DNA of 64,000 nucleotides from an uncultured SAR86 cluster bacterium (lineage in GTDB: Bacteria > Pseudomonadota > Gammaproteobacteria > Magnimaribacterales > D2472), in contig CACEDQ010000001.1 in NCBI GenBank assembly GCA_902558375.1, positions 62,001-126,000 of the forward strand, given 5' to 3'. The notes under the pieces were generated by a model. That model was given only the letters and a program-made list of their open reading frames with translations. It was not told the origin of the DNA and did not search any database. Positions within the stretch are counted from its first letter, which is position 1. Every line of letters starts with the position of its first letter. This document shows, piece by piece, positions 55,196 to 64,000 of this stretch. The position numbers and the translations under genes were made by a program.

Positions 55196-56233
55196 ATGAA
55201 AATTGCAATTAACGGATTTGGAAGAATAGGTAAAAATATTACCAGGCATTTAATTGAAGCAGGGTATCTTTCACAGCAAGGTGGTGAATTGGAGTTAGTA
55301 GCCATAAATGATTTAGGAAAAATAGAATCAAATGCTCATCTACTAAAATATGATTCTATTCATGGATCGATTAGCAATGAGATCAAAACTGAGAATAATG
55401 AAATAATAATAGATCAATCATCTATTAAGTATTTCTCGGAAAGAAATCCAGCAGATTTACCATGGCATGAGCTTGATATAGATATAGTTTTTGAATGCAC
55501 TGGAATATTTACATCTAAAGAAGCTGCTTCAAGTCATATTGAGGCTGGAGCGAAGAAAGTATTAATCTCAGCTCCTGCACAAAGCCCAGATAAAACAATT
55601 GTATTTGGTGTTAATCATCGTGAATTATCAGACGACGACTTAATTATTTCTAACGCTTCATGTACAACAAACTGTTTAGCACCACTTGCTAAGATTATTC
55701 ATGAAAATTTCATAATAAAAAGTGGTCTTGTTAATACAGTTCATGCAAGTACAAACGATCAAAGCTTATTAGACGTAGCTCATTCTGATTTATATAGAGC
55801 AAGAGCAGCTTCAGCATCAATAATTCCATCTAAAACAGGCGCAGCAAAAGCAATTGGTCTAGTAATTCCTGAGCTTGATGGAAAACTTAATGGTATGGCC
55901 ACAAGAGTGCCTACATTAAATGTTTCTATGTTAGATTTCACCTTTGAAGCAGAACAGTCATTCAGTCTTGTTGAGTTAGTTAAAGTAATTAGAGATGCCG
56001 CAAATGGTGAATATAAAGGAATTCTTTCAGTTTGCGATTTACCTCTTGTAAGCACTGATTTCAATCACAACCCTTCATCATCTATTTTTGATAGTAATCA
56101 TCTTTATCAAATAGGAAATCAAACTAAAATTTTAGCTTGGTATGATAATGAATGGGGTTTTTCAAAGAGAATGATAGAATTATCTCTATATATTAAAGAA
56201 ATTTCTGCTATTTCTCTTAAAGAAACAGCATAA
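55196..56233 (+). CDS. gapA: Glyceraldehyde-3-phosphate dehydrogenase
   Basis: Oxidises glyceraldehyde 3-phosphate to 1,3-bisphosphoglycerate. 345 residues. INGFGRIGKN at 5-14, Asp39 in AINDL suggesting NAD preference, catalytic Cys156 in SNASCTTNCLAPL, and the C-terminal WYDNEWGFSKRM. An internal KIESNAHLLKYDSIHG is typical. Some features, such as the ELDGKLNGMATRVP segment, are shared with erythrose-4-phosphate dehydrogenase, but the pyk-pgl neighbours favour glycolysis. First gene of the operon, behind the HexR-type site. Confidence 0.95.
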   Translation: MKIAINGFGRIGKNITRHLIEAGYLSQQGGELELVAINDLGKIESNAHLLKYDSIHGSISNEIKTENNEIIIDQSSIKYFSERNPADLPWHELDIDIVFECTGIFTSKEAASSHIEAGAKKVLISAPAQSPDKTIVFGVNHRELSDDDLIISNASCTTNCLAPLAKIIHENFIIKSGLVNTVHASTNDQSLLDVAHSDLYRARAASASIIPSKTGAAKAIGLVIPELDGKLNGMATRVPTLNVSMLDFTFEAEQSFSLVELVKVIRDAANGEYKGILSVCDLPLVSTDFNHNPSSSIFDSNHLYQIGNQTKILAWYDNEWGFSKRMIELSLYIKEISAISLKETA

Positions 56234-56275
56234 AATTTCTTTAAAGGTATATACTTCCTGCTTTAAAGAGCTGTT

Positions 56276-57685
56276 ATGAAATTTACAAGAACAAAAATTA
56301 TTTGCACAATCGGTCCTGCAACTGAAAGTCTTGCTGCACTCAGAAAACTTCACAATAATGGCATGAATGTAGCAAGAATAAATATGTCTCATGCAACTCA
56401 CAAATCAGCTCAATTAATAATTGATCGCATTAATAAAATAAATAAAGAATCAAAATTAAATTCAGGAAAAATTGGTATTCTGCTAGACACCCAAGGCCCA
56501 GAGATTAGAACAGGTGATACAGAGCTACCTTTAGAGTTAAACGTTGGCGATGAGGTTACTCTCACAGTTCGTGATGAAATAGATGTTGAGACTTCATCTA
56601 TAAAAATTAATTATAAAGACTTAATACATAGTGTTAGCAAAGGGTCTAGAATCTCTGTAGATAATGGACTTATAAACTTTAAGGTGTTATCAAAAGACGA
56701 AGAAACACTTCGTTGCAAGGTCTTAGATGGAGGAAGACTTGGTTCAAAAAGACATGTAAATTTACCTGGAGTTAGAGTTAATCTCCCGTCATTAACATCA
56801 AAAGATCTTGATGATATTTCCTTTGGCATAAAAAATAAAGTTGATTTTATTGCCTTATCCTTTGTTAGAAATACTGAAGATCTAGAAAAACTTCAAGAAA
56901 TTCTCGACAAACACAAATCAAAAGCAAAAATTATAGCCAAGATAGAAAATCAAGAAGGATTAGATAACATTCATGATATAAGTAGGGCATCTTGGGGTGT
57001 AATGGTTGCAAGAGGAGATCTGGGTATAGAAACAAGTTTAGTTGATTTACCTAATATACAAAGAAGAATCATGTATGCATGTGCAAAGTGGGGAAGAAGA
57101 TCAATTGTGGCCACGCATTTGCTTGAATCAATGATTGAAAATCCAACTCCAACTCGCGCAGAAGTTACAGATATAGCAAACGCAATCTATGAAGGTGCTG
57201 ATGCAATAATGCTATCAGGAGAAACAAGTATTGGTAAATATCCATCAGAGTGTGTAAATCTCCTCAAGTCTATTGCTGAAAAGACAGAAAAATTTAGAAC
57301 TTTAGGCTATGAAAACAATTTTACGCCAAACTCAGACTGGCAACATATTGGGGTGGCTGCAAAAAGTTTAGCTGAATCTATTAATGCTGATGGCATAATT
57401 GCAATAACCAGGACTGGTAAAACAGCAAACTATATTTCAAATTCTAAACCTCATGGAATTCCAATATTTACCTTTACAGGAAATAAGAAAACACTTAGCC
57501 AATTATCATTAGTAGGATCTACCATTCCATTTTATCTATCTAATCTTAATGATCATGATGGAACACTAATAAAAGTCTCCAAGATATTAAAACAATACTA
57601 TGGCAGAGATCGTCTCAAATTTATTATGGTTTCTAGTATTTTTTCTGAAGAGCACTCTGAAGCAATTCAAATTATTAATATATAG
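56276..57685 (+). CDS. pyk: Pyruvate kinase
   Basis: Converts phosphoenolpyruvate and ADP to pyruvate and ATP. 469 residues, normal length. TKIICTIGPATES at 5-17, ISMSHA-type NMSHATHKS, the catalytic Lys region IIAKIENQEGLDNI, and MVARGDLGIE for metal binding. C-terminal allosteric domain present. Starts 43 bp after gapA, most likely in one transcript. Confidence 0.96.
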   Translation: MKFTRTKIICTIGPATESLAALRKLHNNGMNVARINMSHATHKSAQLIIDRINKINKESKLNSGKIGILLDTQGPEIRTGDTELPLELNVGDEVTLTVRDEIDVETSSIKINYKDLIHSVSKGSRISVDNGLINFKVLSKDEETLRCKVLDGGRLGSKRHVNLPGVRVNLPSLTSKDLDDISFGIKNKVDFIALSFVRNTEDLEKLQEILDKHKSKAKIIAKIENQEGLDNIHDISRASWGVMVARGDLGIETSLVDLPNIQRRIMYACAKWGRRSIVATHLLESMIENPTPTRAEVTDIANAIYEGADAIMLSGETSIGKYPSECVNLLKSIAEKTEKFRTLGYENNFTPNSDWQHIGVAAKSLAESINADGIIAITRTGKTANYISNSKPHGIPIFTFTGNKKTLSQLSLVGSTIPFYLSNLNDHDGTLIKVSKILKQYYGRDRLKFIMVSSIFSEEHSEAIQIINI

Positions 57686-57688
57686 AAT

Positions 57689-58309
57689 ATGAAATATACA
57701 AGTGAGACTATAGCTAATATATTAGATAAAGAAATAGAACTTAATGATTGTTCAAGCTTTATAGTAAGCGGGGGCTCTAGCCCAGTCGAAATTTTTAGAG
57801 ATTTATCAAAAATAAACATTAACTGGTCACATGTAACCATTTCTTTAGTAGATGATAGGGTTGTTGATAAGTCACATCAAGATTCAAATGAAAAATTGGT
57901 TAATGATTTGTTGATGGTTTCTGAAGCAAAAAGTGCAAAATTTATTTCTATATGCAATGAATCAAAACAGTTATTAAATATAAATAGACCATATTCCGTT
58001 ATGCTTCTTGGAATGGGAGAGGATGGTCATTTTGCATCATTATTTCCTCAGCTAATTCAATCAAATCCAGAATATTTTGATTTATCATCAGATCCCGAAA
58101 TTTTCTTGACTAAGCCAATGGGTAACCCTTGTCACGAGAGGGCAAGTATGAACCTTTCAATGATACTCGAATCAAAAAATATATTTTTACTTGTTTCTAG
58201 TAAAAATAAAATGGATATTTTAAATCAAGCAAAGCATGATAATTCATTACCTTTATATTATTTATTAAACCAAGATAAGACTAATATAGTGATAATTAAG
58301 GACTTCTAA
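57689..58309 (+). CDS. pgl: 6-phosphogluconolactonase
   Basis: Hydrolyses 6-phosphogluconolactone in the pentose phosphate and Entner-Doudoroff pathways. 206 residues, a little shorter than the usual 220-240. FIVSGGSSPVEIFRDL, VTISLVDDRVVD and VMLLGMGEDGHFASLFP are the DevB-type signatures. Three bases after pyk. Genes of this set are known HexR targets in Shewanella and relatives. Confidence 0.93.
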   Translation: MKYTSETIANILDKEIELNDCSSFIVSGGSSPVEIFRDLSKININWSHVTISLVDDRVVDKSHQDSNEKLVNDLLMVSEAKSAKFISICNESKQLLNINRPYSVMLLGMGEDGHFASLFPQLIQSNPEYFDLSSDPEIFLTKPMGNPCHERASMNLSMILESKNIFLLVSSKNKMDILNQAKHDNSLPLYYLLNQDKTNIVIIKDF

Positions 58310-58392
58310 TTTAAAATACGTTTTTCTAATTAGTAAATTTCATACGTTTTAATACATTAATACATCGATTTTCTTTATCTATAATTATAAAA

Positions 58393-58409
58393 ATGTAACT
58401 TTTTTACAT
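58393..58409. promoter_or_regulatory. HexR-type operator upstream of TonB receptor 2
   Basis: ATGTAACTTTTTTACAT matches the 36879 palindrome at 16 of 17 positions. A candidate -35 TTGCAT (58434) with a -10 TATTTT (58456) follows 24 bp further, nearly the same spacing as at receptor 1. The repeat of both site and spacing argues against chance. Confidence 0.7.
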
Positions 58410-58524
58410 TTTTATATATTTTTTATAAAAAACTTGCATTAATTTACACATGATGTATTTTTGTAATCAATATATTTAGAGGTTCTAAATATATACTTCA
58501 ATTAAATATATATGGGGGAAACAT

Positions 58525-61512
58525 ATGTACACTAATAAAATAGGCTCAAGGAGAGATGTAGTCCTATCTGGATTAGCTCTGTCTTTAGCTTCAATACCAA
58601 CAATGGCTCAATCAACAGGTGATGAATCTGTTGAGGAAGTTGTTGTTCTGGGTTCTTATGCGCAAAGTTTAAAAAATGCGATCGATAAGAAAAGAAATGC
58701 TGATGGTGTTGTAGACGCTATTACAGCTGAGGATATTGGTAAATACCCTGATACAAACCTTGCTGAGTCATTGGCTAGGATTACAGGTGTATCTATTGAT
58801 AGATTCAATGGAGAAGGTTCAAGAGTTACGGTTCGTGGCTTAGGTCCTGATTTTAATCTTGTTACTTTAAACGGAAGAAGTATGCCAACAGTTGGAGGCA
58901 GATCGTTTGATTTTGCTGACATCTCACCTCATGGTATAGCTGCTGTTGAAGTATACAAAACAGGTAATGCTGCTATTCCTACTGGTGGAATAGGCGCAAC
59001 TATTAACATGGTAACAACTAAACCACTAGATGCTCCTGGCTTTGTTGGTGTGGTTGAGGCTTCAGCTTTAGATGCATACAGCGTAAATGGAGATGACTAT
59101 ACACCTCAAATTATGGGTATATTCTCGAATACATTTGCTGATGACACTATTGGTGTATCTCTATCAGCTTCTCATCAAGTTAGACATAACAGAGAAGAGC
59201 AAGCTAAAGTTGACAACTGGAGACCAAATGTTAACCCTACAGATCCTAACGCTGTTTGGGAAAATAATAACAAAAGAGCTGATGGTACGACTTGGTATCC
59301 ACAGAATGCTGGTTATAACATTGCTGATAATGAAACTGAAAGAACTAACCTTCAGTTTACTCTTCAATGGCAGCCTTCTGATGATGTAAGAGCTACCTTA
59401 GACTATACGCATTCAGATTATGAGTTTTTCGGTGAAAGAAGAGGACTTGGAATCTGGTTTAATGGTTTTGGTTCAACGACTCAAGCTGTAACCAACGAAA
59501 GAGGAACATATACTTTTGTTGAAGAGGCTGGTGGTGATTATGCTGTTAATATTGGTGCTGGTGGTAAATACAATGAAAACAATTCAGTTGGTTTTAATCT
59601 TGAATGGAATGCATCTGACAGTTTGACTGTTACTTTTGATGCGCATGATTCAGACGCTGAAGGAAAAGGTGATCCTAAATGGGGTAGTGATACTTACATG
59701 ATTACTGGTAACACTTCATATTGGGGCGATGCTATGGGTGACCCAACTGCTACTATCAACAGAAAATCTGCAAACTACTATTCAACTGGTATTCACAGAT
59801 GGACTTTTGATTTAGCTGGTGGACAAGAAGCCTTATTACCATCTGACCTTGGTACATTATTCCTTGGTGCTTCAGATTACTACTCATCAAACGATATGTC
59901 TCAATATCAATTATCTGCATTATGGGAAAATCAGGATGATAGCGCGCTAAGAAGTATTAAATTTGGTGTTTCTAAATCTGAACAGGATTGGATAAATCAG
60001 AATATGTATTCTGGACAGCTTCCTGCTGGTTGGTGGGGATACTCTGAGTCATATGTTCCTGATGATGCATGGGTAGCTAACAGCTTAGCTGGATGGTTAT
60101 CAGATGCAGCAAATAGTGGAAACTATGGGGTTACATATTACTGGGATATGCCATTAGATCTTATTGCTTATTACTATGAGACAATGGGTTTTGCAGATTC
60201 TGAAGGCGTTTCTAGAACTTATGATGGACCTGGTGGTGGACCTATCGCTGGTTGGTATTGCTGTTATGCTGGTGAATGGGGCCCTGACTACAGAGATGAT
60301 GAAGGTTATGGTCACATTAATGCTGGTCCAATAGATTCTGATGCTAGAGTGAGAGAAGAAAACACTTCATTTTATGTTCAAGCTGATTTTGAAACAGAAT
60401 TTAACGGAATGCCTGTTGATGTTGTTACAGGATTAAGATATGAAACATCTGATGTTACTGCAGCTGGTCTTGAAACACCTATTGTTAACATCGCATGGGT
60501 TGGTGGTAATGAATTTGCATATGTTGAAGGTGAAAAAGGTTTCACTTCTGGAACAGGCGATAATAAATTCTTCTTACCAAGCATTGATGCCAAAATTGGT
60601 ATATCAGATGACGAGATTGTTAGATTCTCATACAGTAGAACAATAACAAGACCCGGTATTGGCTCATTAAGATCAACAACAGATTTCCCAGGAAATCCTA
60701 AAATTGGTCAAAGGAAAGCTAATGTAGGTAATCCTAAGTTATTGCCTTATGTCTCAGATAACATTGATTTAACTTATGAGAATTACTATGCAGATGGTAG
60801 TTATTTCGCAATAAGTTATTGGAGAAAAATTGTTGATAACTTCTTACAATCAAGAACTACACAAGAGTCTGTAAATGGCATAAGAGATGTATATTTCGGT
60901 CAAGCAGCAGATGCATGTAGAGCTAGCATTCAAGCTGGTGGCGGTGTTGCTACTGATATGGATGTGTTTGCATGTTTAACTGGTTCTGTAGGTGGAACAC
61001 AACTATTGCCTGATGGAGATGATCCTCTTGCATTATTTGATGTAACAAGAGAAGTTAACGAAGAAACTGGAACTTTGTATGGTTTCGAGGTAGCTGCTCA
61101 ACACCTATTTGAAGGTGGTTATGGTCTAACAGCTAACTATACTTCTGTTAATGGTGATGTTGAAGCTGATAGAGATGCTATTGGTTATCAATTTGCTTTA
61201 ACTGGAATGAGTGATAGTGCAAACCTATCTGGTTTTTATGAAACTGATAAATATTCTGTCAGACTTTCATGGAACTGGAGAGATGAGTTCCTAGGTGGAT
61301 TCGACCAACATTCATCTCCTGTATTTACAGAAGAGTATGAGCAATGGGACTTAAATGCTACTTATAGTGTTAATGATCAAGTTGAAGTATTTGTTCAAGG
61401 TTTAAACCTTACAGAGGAAGTTGTAAGAACTTATGTAAGATATCCTGAGCAATTATTAGCTCTTGGTCAATATGGAACTACCTGGATTATAGGGGGTAGA
61501 TATAGATTCTAA
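58525..61512 (+). CDS. TonB-dependent outer-membrane receptor 2
   Basis: 995 residues. Plug: EEVVVLGSYAQSLKNAIDKK, DIGKYPDTNLAESLARITGV and VTVRGLGPDFNLVTLNGRSM. The barrel ends in IIGGRYRF with the C-terminal Phe. Belongs to the same TonB-Xanth-Caul group as receptor 1. Its N-terminus GSRRDVVLSGLALSLASIP carries adjacent arginines before a weakly hydrophobic stretch, unusual for a Sec-exported receptor. Followed by sapC and a cupin_8 gene, a known association of carbohydrate-uptake receptors in Gamma- and Alphaproteobacteria. GGGGGAA ribosome-binding site. Confidence 0.95.
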   Translation: MYTNKIGSRRDVVLSGLALSLASIPTMAQSTGDESVEEVVVLGSYAQSLKNAIDKKRNADGVVDAITAEDIGKYPDTNLAESLARITGVSIDRFNGEGSRVTVRGLGPDFNLVTLNGRSMPTVGGRSFDFADISPHGIAAVEVYKTGNAAIPTGGIGATINMVTTKPLDAPGFVGVVEASALDAYSVNGDDYTPQIMGIFSNTFADDTIGVSLSASHQVRHNREEQAKVDNWRPNVNPTDPNAVWENNNKRADGTTWYPQNAGYNIADNETERTNLQFTLQWQPSDDVRATLDYTHSDYEFFGERRGLGIWFNGFGSTTQAVTNERGTYTFVEEAGGDYAVNIGAGGKYNENNSVGFNLEWNASDSLTVTFDAHDSDAEGKGDPKWGSDTYMITGNTSYWGDAMGDPTATINRKSANYYSTGIHRWTFDLAGGQEALLPSDLGTLFLGASDYYSSNDMSQYQLSALWENQDDSALRSIKFGVSKSEQDWINQNMYSGQLPAGWWGYSESYVPDDAWVANSLAGWLSDAANSGNYGVTYYWDMPLDLIAYYYETMGFADSEGVSRTYDGPGGGPIAGWYCCYAGEWGPDYRDDEGYGHINAGPIDSDARVREENTSFYVQADFETEFNGMPVDVVTGLRYETSDVTAAGLETPIVNIAWVGGNEFAYVEGEKGFTSGTGDNKFFLPSIDAKIGISDDEIVRFSYSRTITRPGIGSLRSTTDFPGNPKIGQRKANVGNPKLLPYVSDNIDLTYENYYADGSYFAISYWRKIVDNFLQSRTTQESVNGIRDVYFGQAADACRASIQAGGGVATDMDVFACLTGSVGGTQLLPDGDDPLALFDVTREVNEETGTLYGFEVAAQHLFEGGYGLTANYTSVNGDVEADRDAIGYQFALTGMSDSANLSGFYETDKYSVRLSWNWRDEFLGGFDQHSSPVFTEEYEQWDLNATYSVNDQVEVFVQGLNLTEEVVRTYVRYPEQLLALGQYGTTWIIGGRYRF

Positions 61513-61577
61513 TTAAACTCTCCCCAGTTTAATTAGTTGATTACTATTAAAAAAACCTCCCCGTTTTTTTAATGTAA

Positions 61578-61614
61578 ATTTAAAAAGGCTACTTGTAAAA
61601 AGTAGCCTTTTTTC
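61578..61614 (+). terminator. Rho-independent terminator after receptor 2
   Basis: Stem AAAGGCTACTT/AAGTAGCCTTT with loop GTAAA and a T run. It lies between receptor 2 and sapC, 16 bp before the latter, so it may attenuate rather than fully end the transcript. Confidence 0.92.
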
Positions 61615-61629
61615 TTTGTATAATAAGTT

Positions 61630-62355
61630 ATGAAACATGAAGTTTTAAATAATGTAGATCATGCAAATTTATATATAAATAGTCAGTTTAAACCTGGCTG
61701 TGGTTATGATTTTAATCTAACAAGCGTCTTCCCAGTTGAATATATAAGGTTACAGACTCATTACCCAATATTTTTTACTCATGACAAGGAGAATAATTTT
61801 TATCAAAGTGTAGCTATGCTAGGATTTGAAAAAGATGAAAATCTTTTTTTAGAATCAAAAGGGCTTATAACTGCACTGCCATTAAGCATTCAGAGGATAC
61901 CTTTTTATATTGGTAAAAGAACCAAAATAGAAAACGGAATACCTGTAGATGAGAAAAATTTAACAATTGATGTTAGTCACCCTTCAGTTAATCAAGAACA
62001 TGGAAATAGAATTTTTCTAGAGCATGGTGGTAATAGTGATTATTTAAATCATATAAATAGAGTTCTGGTTACAATTGATGAAAATATTAATGAATTAAAA
62101 GAGTTTTCTAAGCTATTATCATCATTTGATTTATTTGAGCCATTAAATTTATCTGTTGACTTGGGCAAAAATAATGAAAATTTTTCTGTCAAAGGTTTGT
62201 GGACAATAAATGAAACAAAATTAAAACATTTAGAAGAAAATTCAATATCCAAGCTTCACAAGAAAGGCTTTCTTCAACATATATATATGATTGCTGCTTC
62301 TATACCAAATATGAATAATTTAATTCATTTAAAAAAAATTAAGGATTTAACTTAA
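61630..62355 (+). CDS. SapC-family protein
   Basis: 241 residues. VFPVEYIRLQTHYPIFFTHD and YQSVAMLGFEKDENLFLE match the SapC family. Such genes sit beside TonB receptors and cupin_8 proteins in polysaccharide-use loci; the molecular role is not known. No signal peptide, so the product is likely cytoplasmic. It is 2 bp from the next gene. Confidence 0.9.
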   Translation: MKHEVLNNVDHANLYINSQFKPGCGYDFNLTSVFPVEYIRLQTHYPIFFTHDKENNFYQSVAMLGFEKDENLFLESKGLITALPLSIQRIPFYIGKRTKIENGIPVDEKNLTIDVSHPSVNQEHGNRIFLEHGGNSDYLNHINRVLVTIDENINELKEFSKLLSSFDLFEPLNLSVDLGKNNENFSVKGLWTINETKLKHLEENSISKLHKKGFLQHIYMIAASIPNMNNLIHLKKIKDLT

Positions 62356-62357
62356 AT

Positions 62358-63362
62358 ATGCCTATTCAATATACGCCAATTTCTGAAATCCAAAGATCTG
62401 ATTTTAATTTTGATCTTTTTAATACAAATCACCCAGTAGTTATAAGAGGTTTGGTAGATGATTGGCCTTTGGTAAAAGCATCATCCTCAAGTATTGAAGA
62501 TCTTGTTTCTCATATTCTTTGTTATTATGAAGGAGATAGGGTGTTAGCATTTGCAAGTTCTGCAGAATCAGGTAATAAATTTACATACGCGAATTCAGAT
62601 ACAAGAAAAAGTTTTTCTGAAATGGAGACTACACTTGATTTATTAATGGAAACCATTGTTGAGCTTAAAGATAAGGAAAATCCTTCAACGGCATATATGG
62701 GGTCAACATCAATTGATTATGTATTACCAGGGTTATCTAAAGATAATAACTTTAATATAAATAATGAATCACCAATAAAAAGTATATGGATTGGTAATAG
62801 TTCAATTGTTCCACCACATTTTGATGTTCCGGATAATATTGCTTTTGTTTGTTCGGGTAAAAGGAGATTTACTCTATTTCCTCCAAATCAAGTTAAAAAT
62901 TTATATGTTGGTCCTCTTGAATTTACTCCGGCAGGACAGCCTATTTCGCTTGTCGATATATATGAACCTGACTTAAATAAATTTCCTAAATTTGAAGAAG
63001 CTAAAAGTCATGGTCAATCCTCAGAATTATTACCAGGAGATGCAATTTTCATACCTAGCTTATGGTGGCATCAGGTAGAAAGTTTTGGCCCCTTGAATGT
63101 TTTAATTAATTATTGGTGGAGAAATGTACCAAGTTTTATGGGAAATCCCATGGATGCACTTATGCATTCAATTTTATCAGTGAGAGATTTACCTGATCAC
63201 CAAAAAGAAAATTGGATTAATATGTTCAAGCACTATGTATTTGATTATGAGAATAATAATTTTGATCATATTCCAAAAGATATTCATGGCGCGGTTGGAA
63301 ATATAGATGACAATTTAGCTAAAAAAATTAGAGCTTTGCTGCTCAATAATCTTAATAGATAA
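62358..63362 (+). CDS. Cupin_8/JmjC-like hydroxylase
   Basis: 334 residues. HPVVIRGLVDDWPLVKA near 28-44 is the family start. The double-stranded beta-helix has the metal-binding VPPHFDVPDN (His-x-Asp), SGKRRFTLFPP, and the later His in SLWWHQVESFGP. A Fe(II)/2-oxoglutarate-dependent oxygenase is expected. Commonly paired with SapC and tryptophan-halogenase-like genes behind TonB receptors; no halogenase is present here. Ends 13 bp from the convergent hexR. Confidence 0.92.
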   Translation: MPIQYTPISEIQRSDFNFDLFNTNHPVVIRGLVDDWPLVKASSSSIEDLVSHILCYYEGDRVLAFASSAESGNKFTYANSDTRKSFSEMETTLDLLMETIVELKDKENPSTAYMGSTSIDYVLPGLSKDNNFNINNESPIKSIWIGNSSIVPPHFDVPDNIAFVCSGKRRFTLFPPNQVKNLYVGPLEFTPAGQPISLVDIYEPDLNKFPKFEEAKSHGQSSELLPGDAIFIPSLWWHQVESFGPLNVLINYWWRNVPSFMGNPMDALMHSILSVRDLPDHQKENWINMFKHYVFDYENNNFDHIPKDIHGAVGNIDDNLAKKIRALLLNNLNR

Positions 63363-63375
63363 AAAGTAGAAAAAA

Positions 63376-64000
63376 TTAAACTCTTGTTTTTTCTATATTT
63401 TTTATGACTTCATCTTTTCTATTATCAAATACTTTACCAAATCGAGCTTGTACTGTAGCGGATAAAATATCAATAATTGCTAGGTGTGCCAATCTGGAAG
63501 TCATTGGTATGTGAAGATTATTTTCAAGATGAGTATGTATATGAAGGACAACATCTGAAAGTCTTGCTAAGGGAGAGTCTTCTGATGTCAAAGCAATAGT
63601 CTTAACTCCATTTTTTTTAGCTATCTTGGCAGTTTCAACTATTTCAGCAGTTCTTCCAGTAAAAGATATGGATACTAATAAATCTCCTTCTTTCATCATT
63701 GACACTATCATTCTTTGATTAATGTAATCAGTGTGGGCAACTACAGGGACACCAAATCTAAAGAATTTATGCTGAGCATCAAGAGCAACAGGCCCAGACC
63801 CACCCAAACCAAAAAATGTAATACTTTTTGCATTAGCTAATAAATCTGTTGCTTTGTCTATTGATTCTGGATTTAAATTTTGTCCTACATTAACAATAGT
63901 TGATTGAATATCACTCATGACTCTTTTTACAACTTCAGGAGTGTCTTTATCAACATTAAATCTATCAAGTAGCTCATTAGTGTTAGTAATTTCTTGAGCA
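63376..64000 (-). CDS. hexR: HexR-type transcriptional regulator, C-terminal part (cut by window edge)
   Basis: RpiR-family regulator that senses a phosphosugar (2-keto-3-deoxy-6-phosphogluconate in known HexR). The frame is open past the ORF-track start to the window edge. The SIS sugar-phosphate domain shows SITFFGLGGSGPVALDAQHK, FFRFGVPVVAHTD, ISFTGRTAEIVE and MTSRLAHLAIIDIL, each close to E. coli HexR wording. The linker before it (ELLDRFNVDKDTPEVVKRVM) also fits. The N-terminal helix-turn-helix lies outside the window. It adjoins the receptor 2 locus and is the obvious candidate to bind the TGTAAA-N3-TTTACA sites. Confidence 0.9.
   Translation of the reverse strand, partial: AQEITNTNELLDRFNVDKDTPEVVKRVMSDIQSTIVNVGQNLNPESIDKATDLLANAKSITFFGLGGSGPVALDAQHKFFRFGVPVVAHTDYINQRMIVSMMKEGDLLVSISFTGRTAEIVETAKIAKKNGVKTIALTSEDSPLARLSDVVLHIHTHLENNLHIPMTSRLAHLAIIDILSATVQARFGKVFDNRKDEVIKNIEKTRV

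Overview
The window is AT-rich, gene-dense bacterial chromosome from a marine gammaproteobacterium. The gene orders ygfZ/sdhE, rpoE-rseA-degP-lepA-lepB-rnc-era-recO-acpS and queA-tgt-yajC-secD-secF are gammaproteobacterial. The very low GC, short spacers, four-base gene overlaps and large TonB-dependent receptors beside SapC and cupin genes point to a streamlined SAR86-like lineage. That placement is inference from content; no rRNA gene is present to confirm it.

Layout. 1-3 kb: end of glpK, serA, a DnaA-box cluster and ung. 3-15.5 kb: ygfZ divergent from sdhE, then a long plus-strand housekeeping run (envelope stress sigma factor, protease, translation, signal peptidase, RNA processing, lipid and tRNA genes). 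15.8-17.9 kb: proBA on the minus strand. 17.9-26.8 kb: a VCBS lipoprotein, tRNA-Leu, queA-tgt-yajC-secDF, a degenerate suhB, trmJ and tRNA-Glu. 26.8-36.8 kb is accessory: small membrane proteins, lipoproteins, a tandem RNA element ahead of a 54-residue protein, a dehydratase/reductase-type SDR, a steroid 5-alpha-reductase homologue, a GMC oxidoreductase, a patatin and an RRM protein. 37-46 kb: a TonB-dependent receptor, an M64 metallopeptidase lipoprotein, tRNA-Gly, an esterase lipoprotein, a secreted protein and a flavin monooxygenase. 46-51.5 kb: malate synthase G, DUF1330, a glycosyltransferase, a polysaccharide deacetylase and an MBL-fold hydrolase. 51.6 kb: an unidentified structured RNA with its own promoter and terminator. 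51.8-55.1 kb: oadGAB, a sodium-pumping oxaloacetate decarboxylase. 55.2-58.3 kb: gapA-pyk-pgl. 58.5-64 kb: a second TonB receptor, SapC, a cupin_8 protein and the C-terminal part of hexR.

The strongest system-level signal is regulatory. A 17-bp palindrome, TGTAAA-N3-TTTACA, resembles the known HexR operator (TGTAAT-N3-ATTACA). It lies upstream of gapA-pyk-pgl and of both TonB receptors, with a degenerate copy before a secreted protein of unknown function. A hexR-like gene sits at the right edge. This suggests that outer-membrane uptake and central sugar metabolism share one regulator. Other points of interest are the tandem structured RNA units at 29.6 kb, the RNA gene at 51.6 kb, an inositol-monophosphatase-fold protein that has lost metal ligands, an internally shortened TsaB, and a YgfZ whose conserved N-terminus has no standard start codon.
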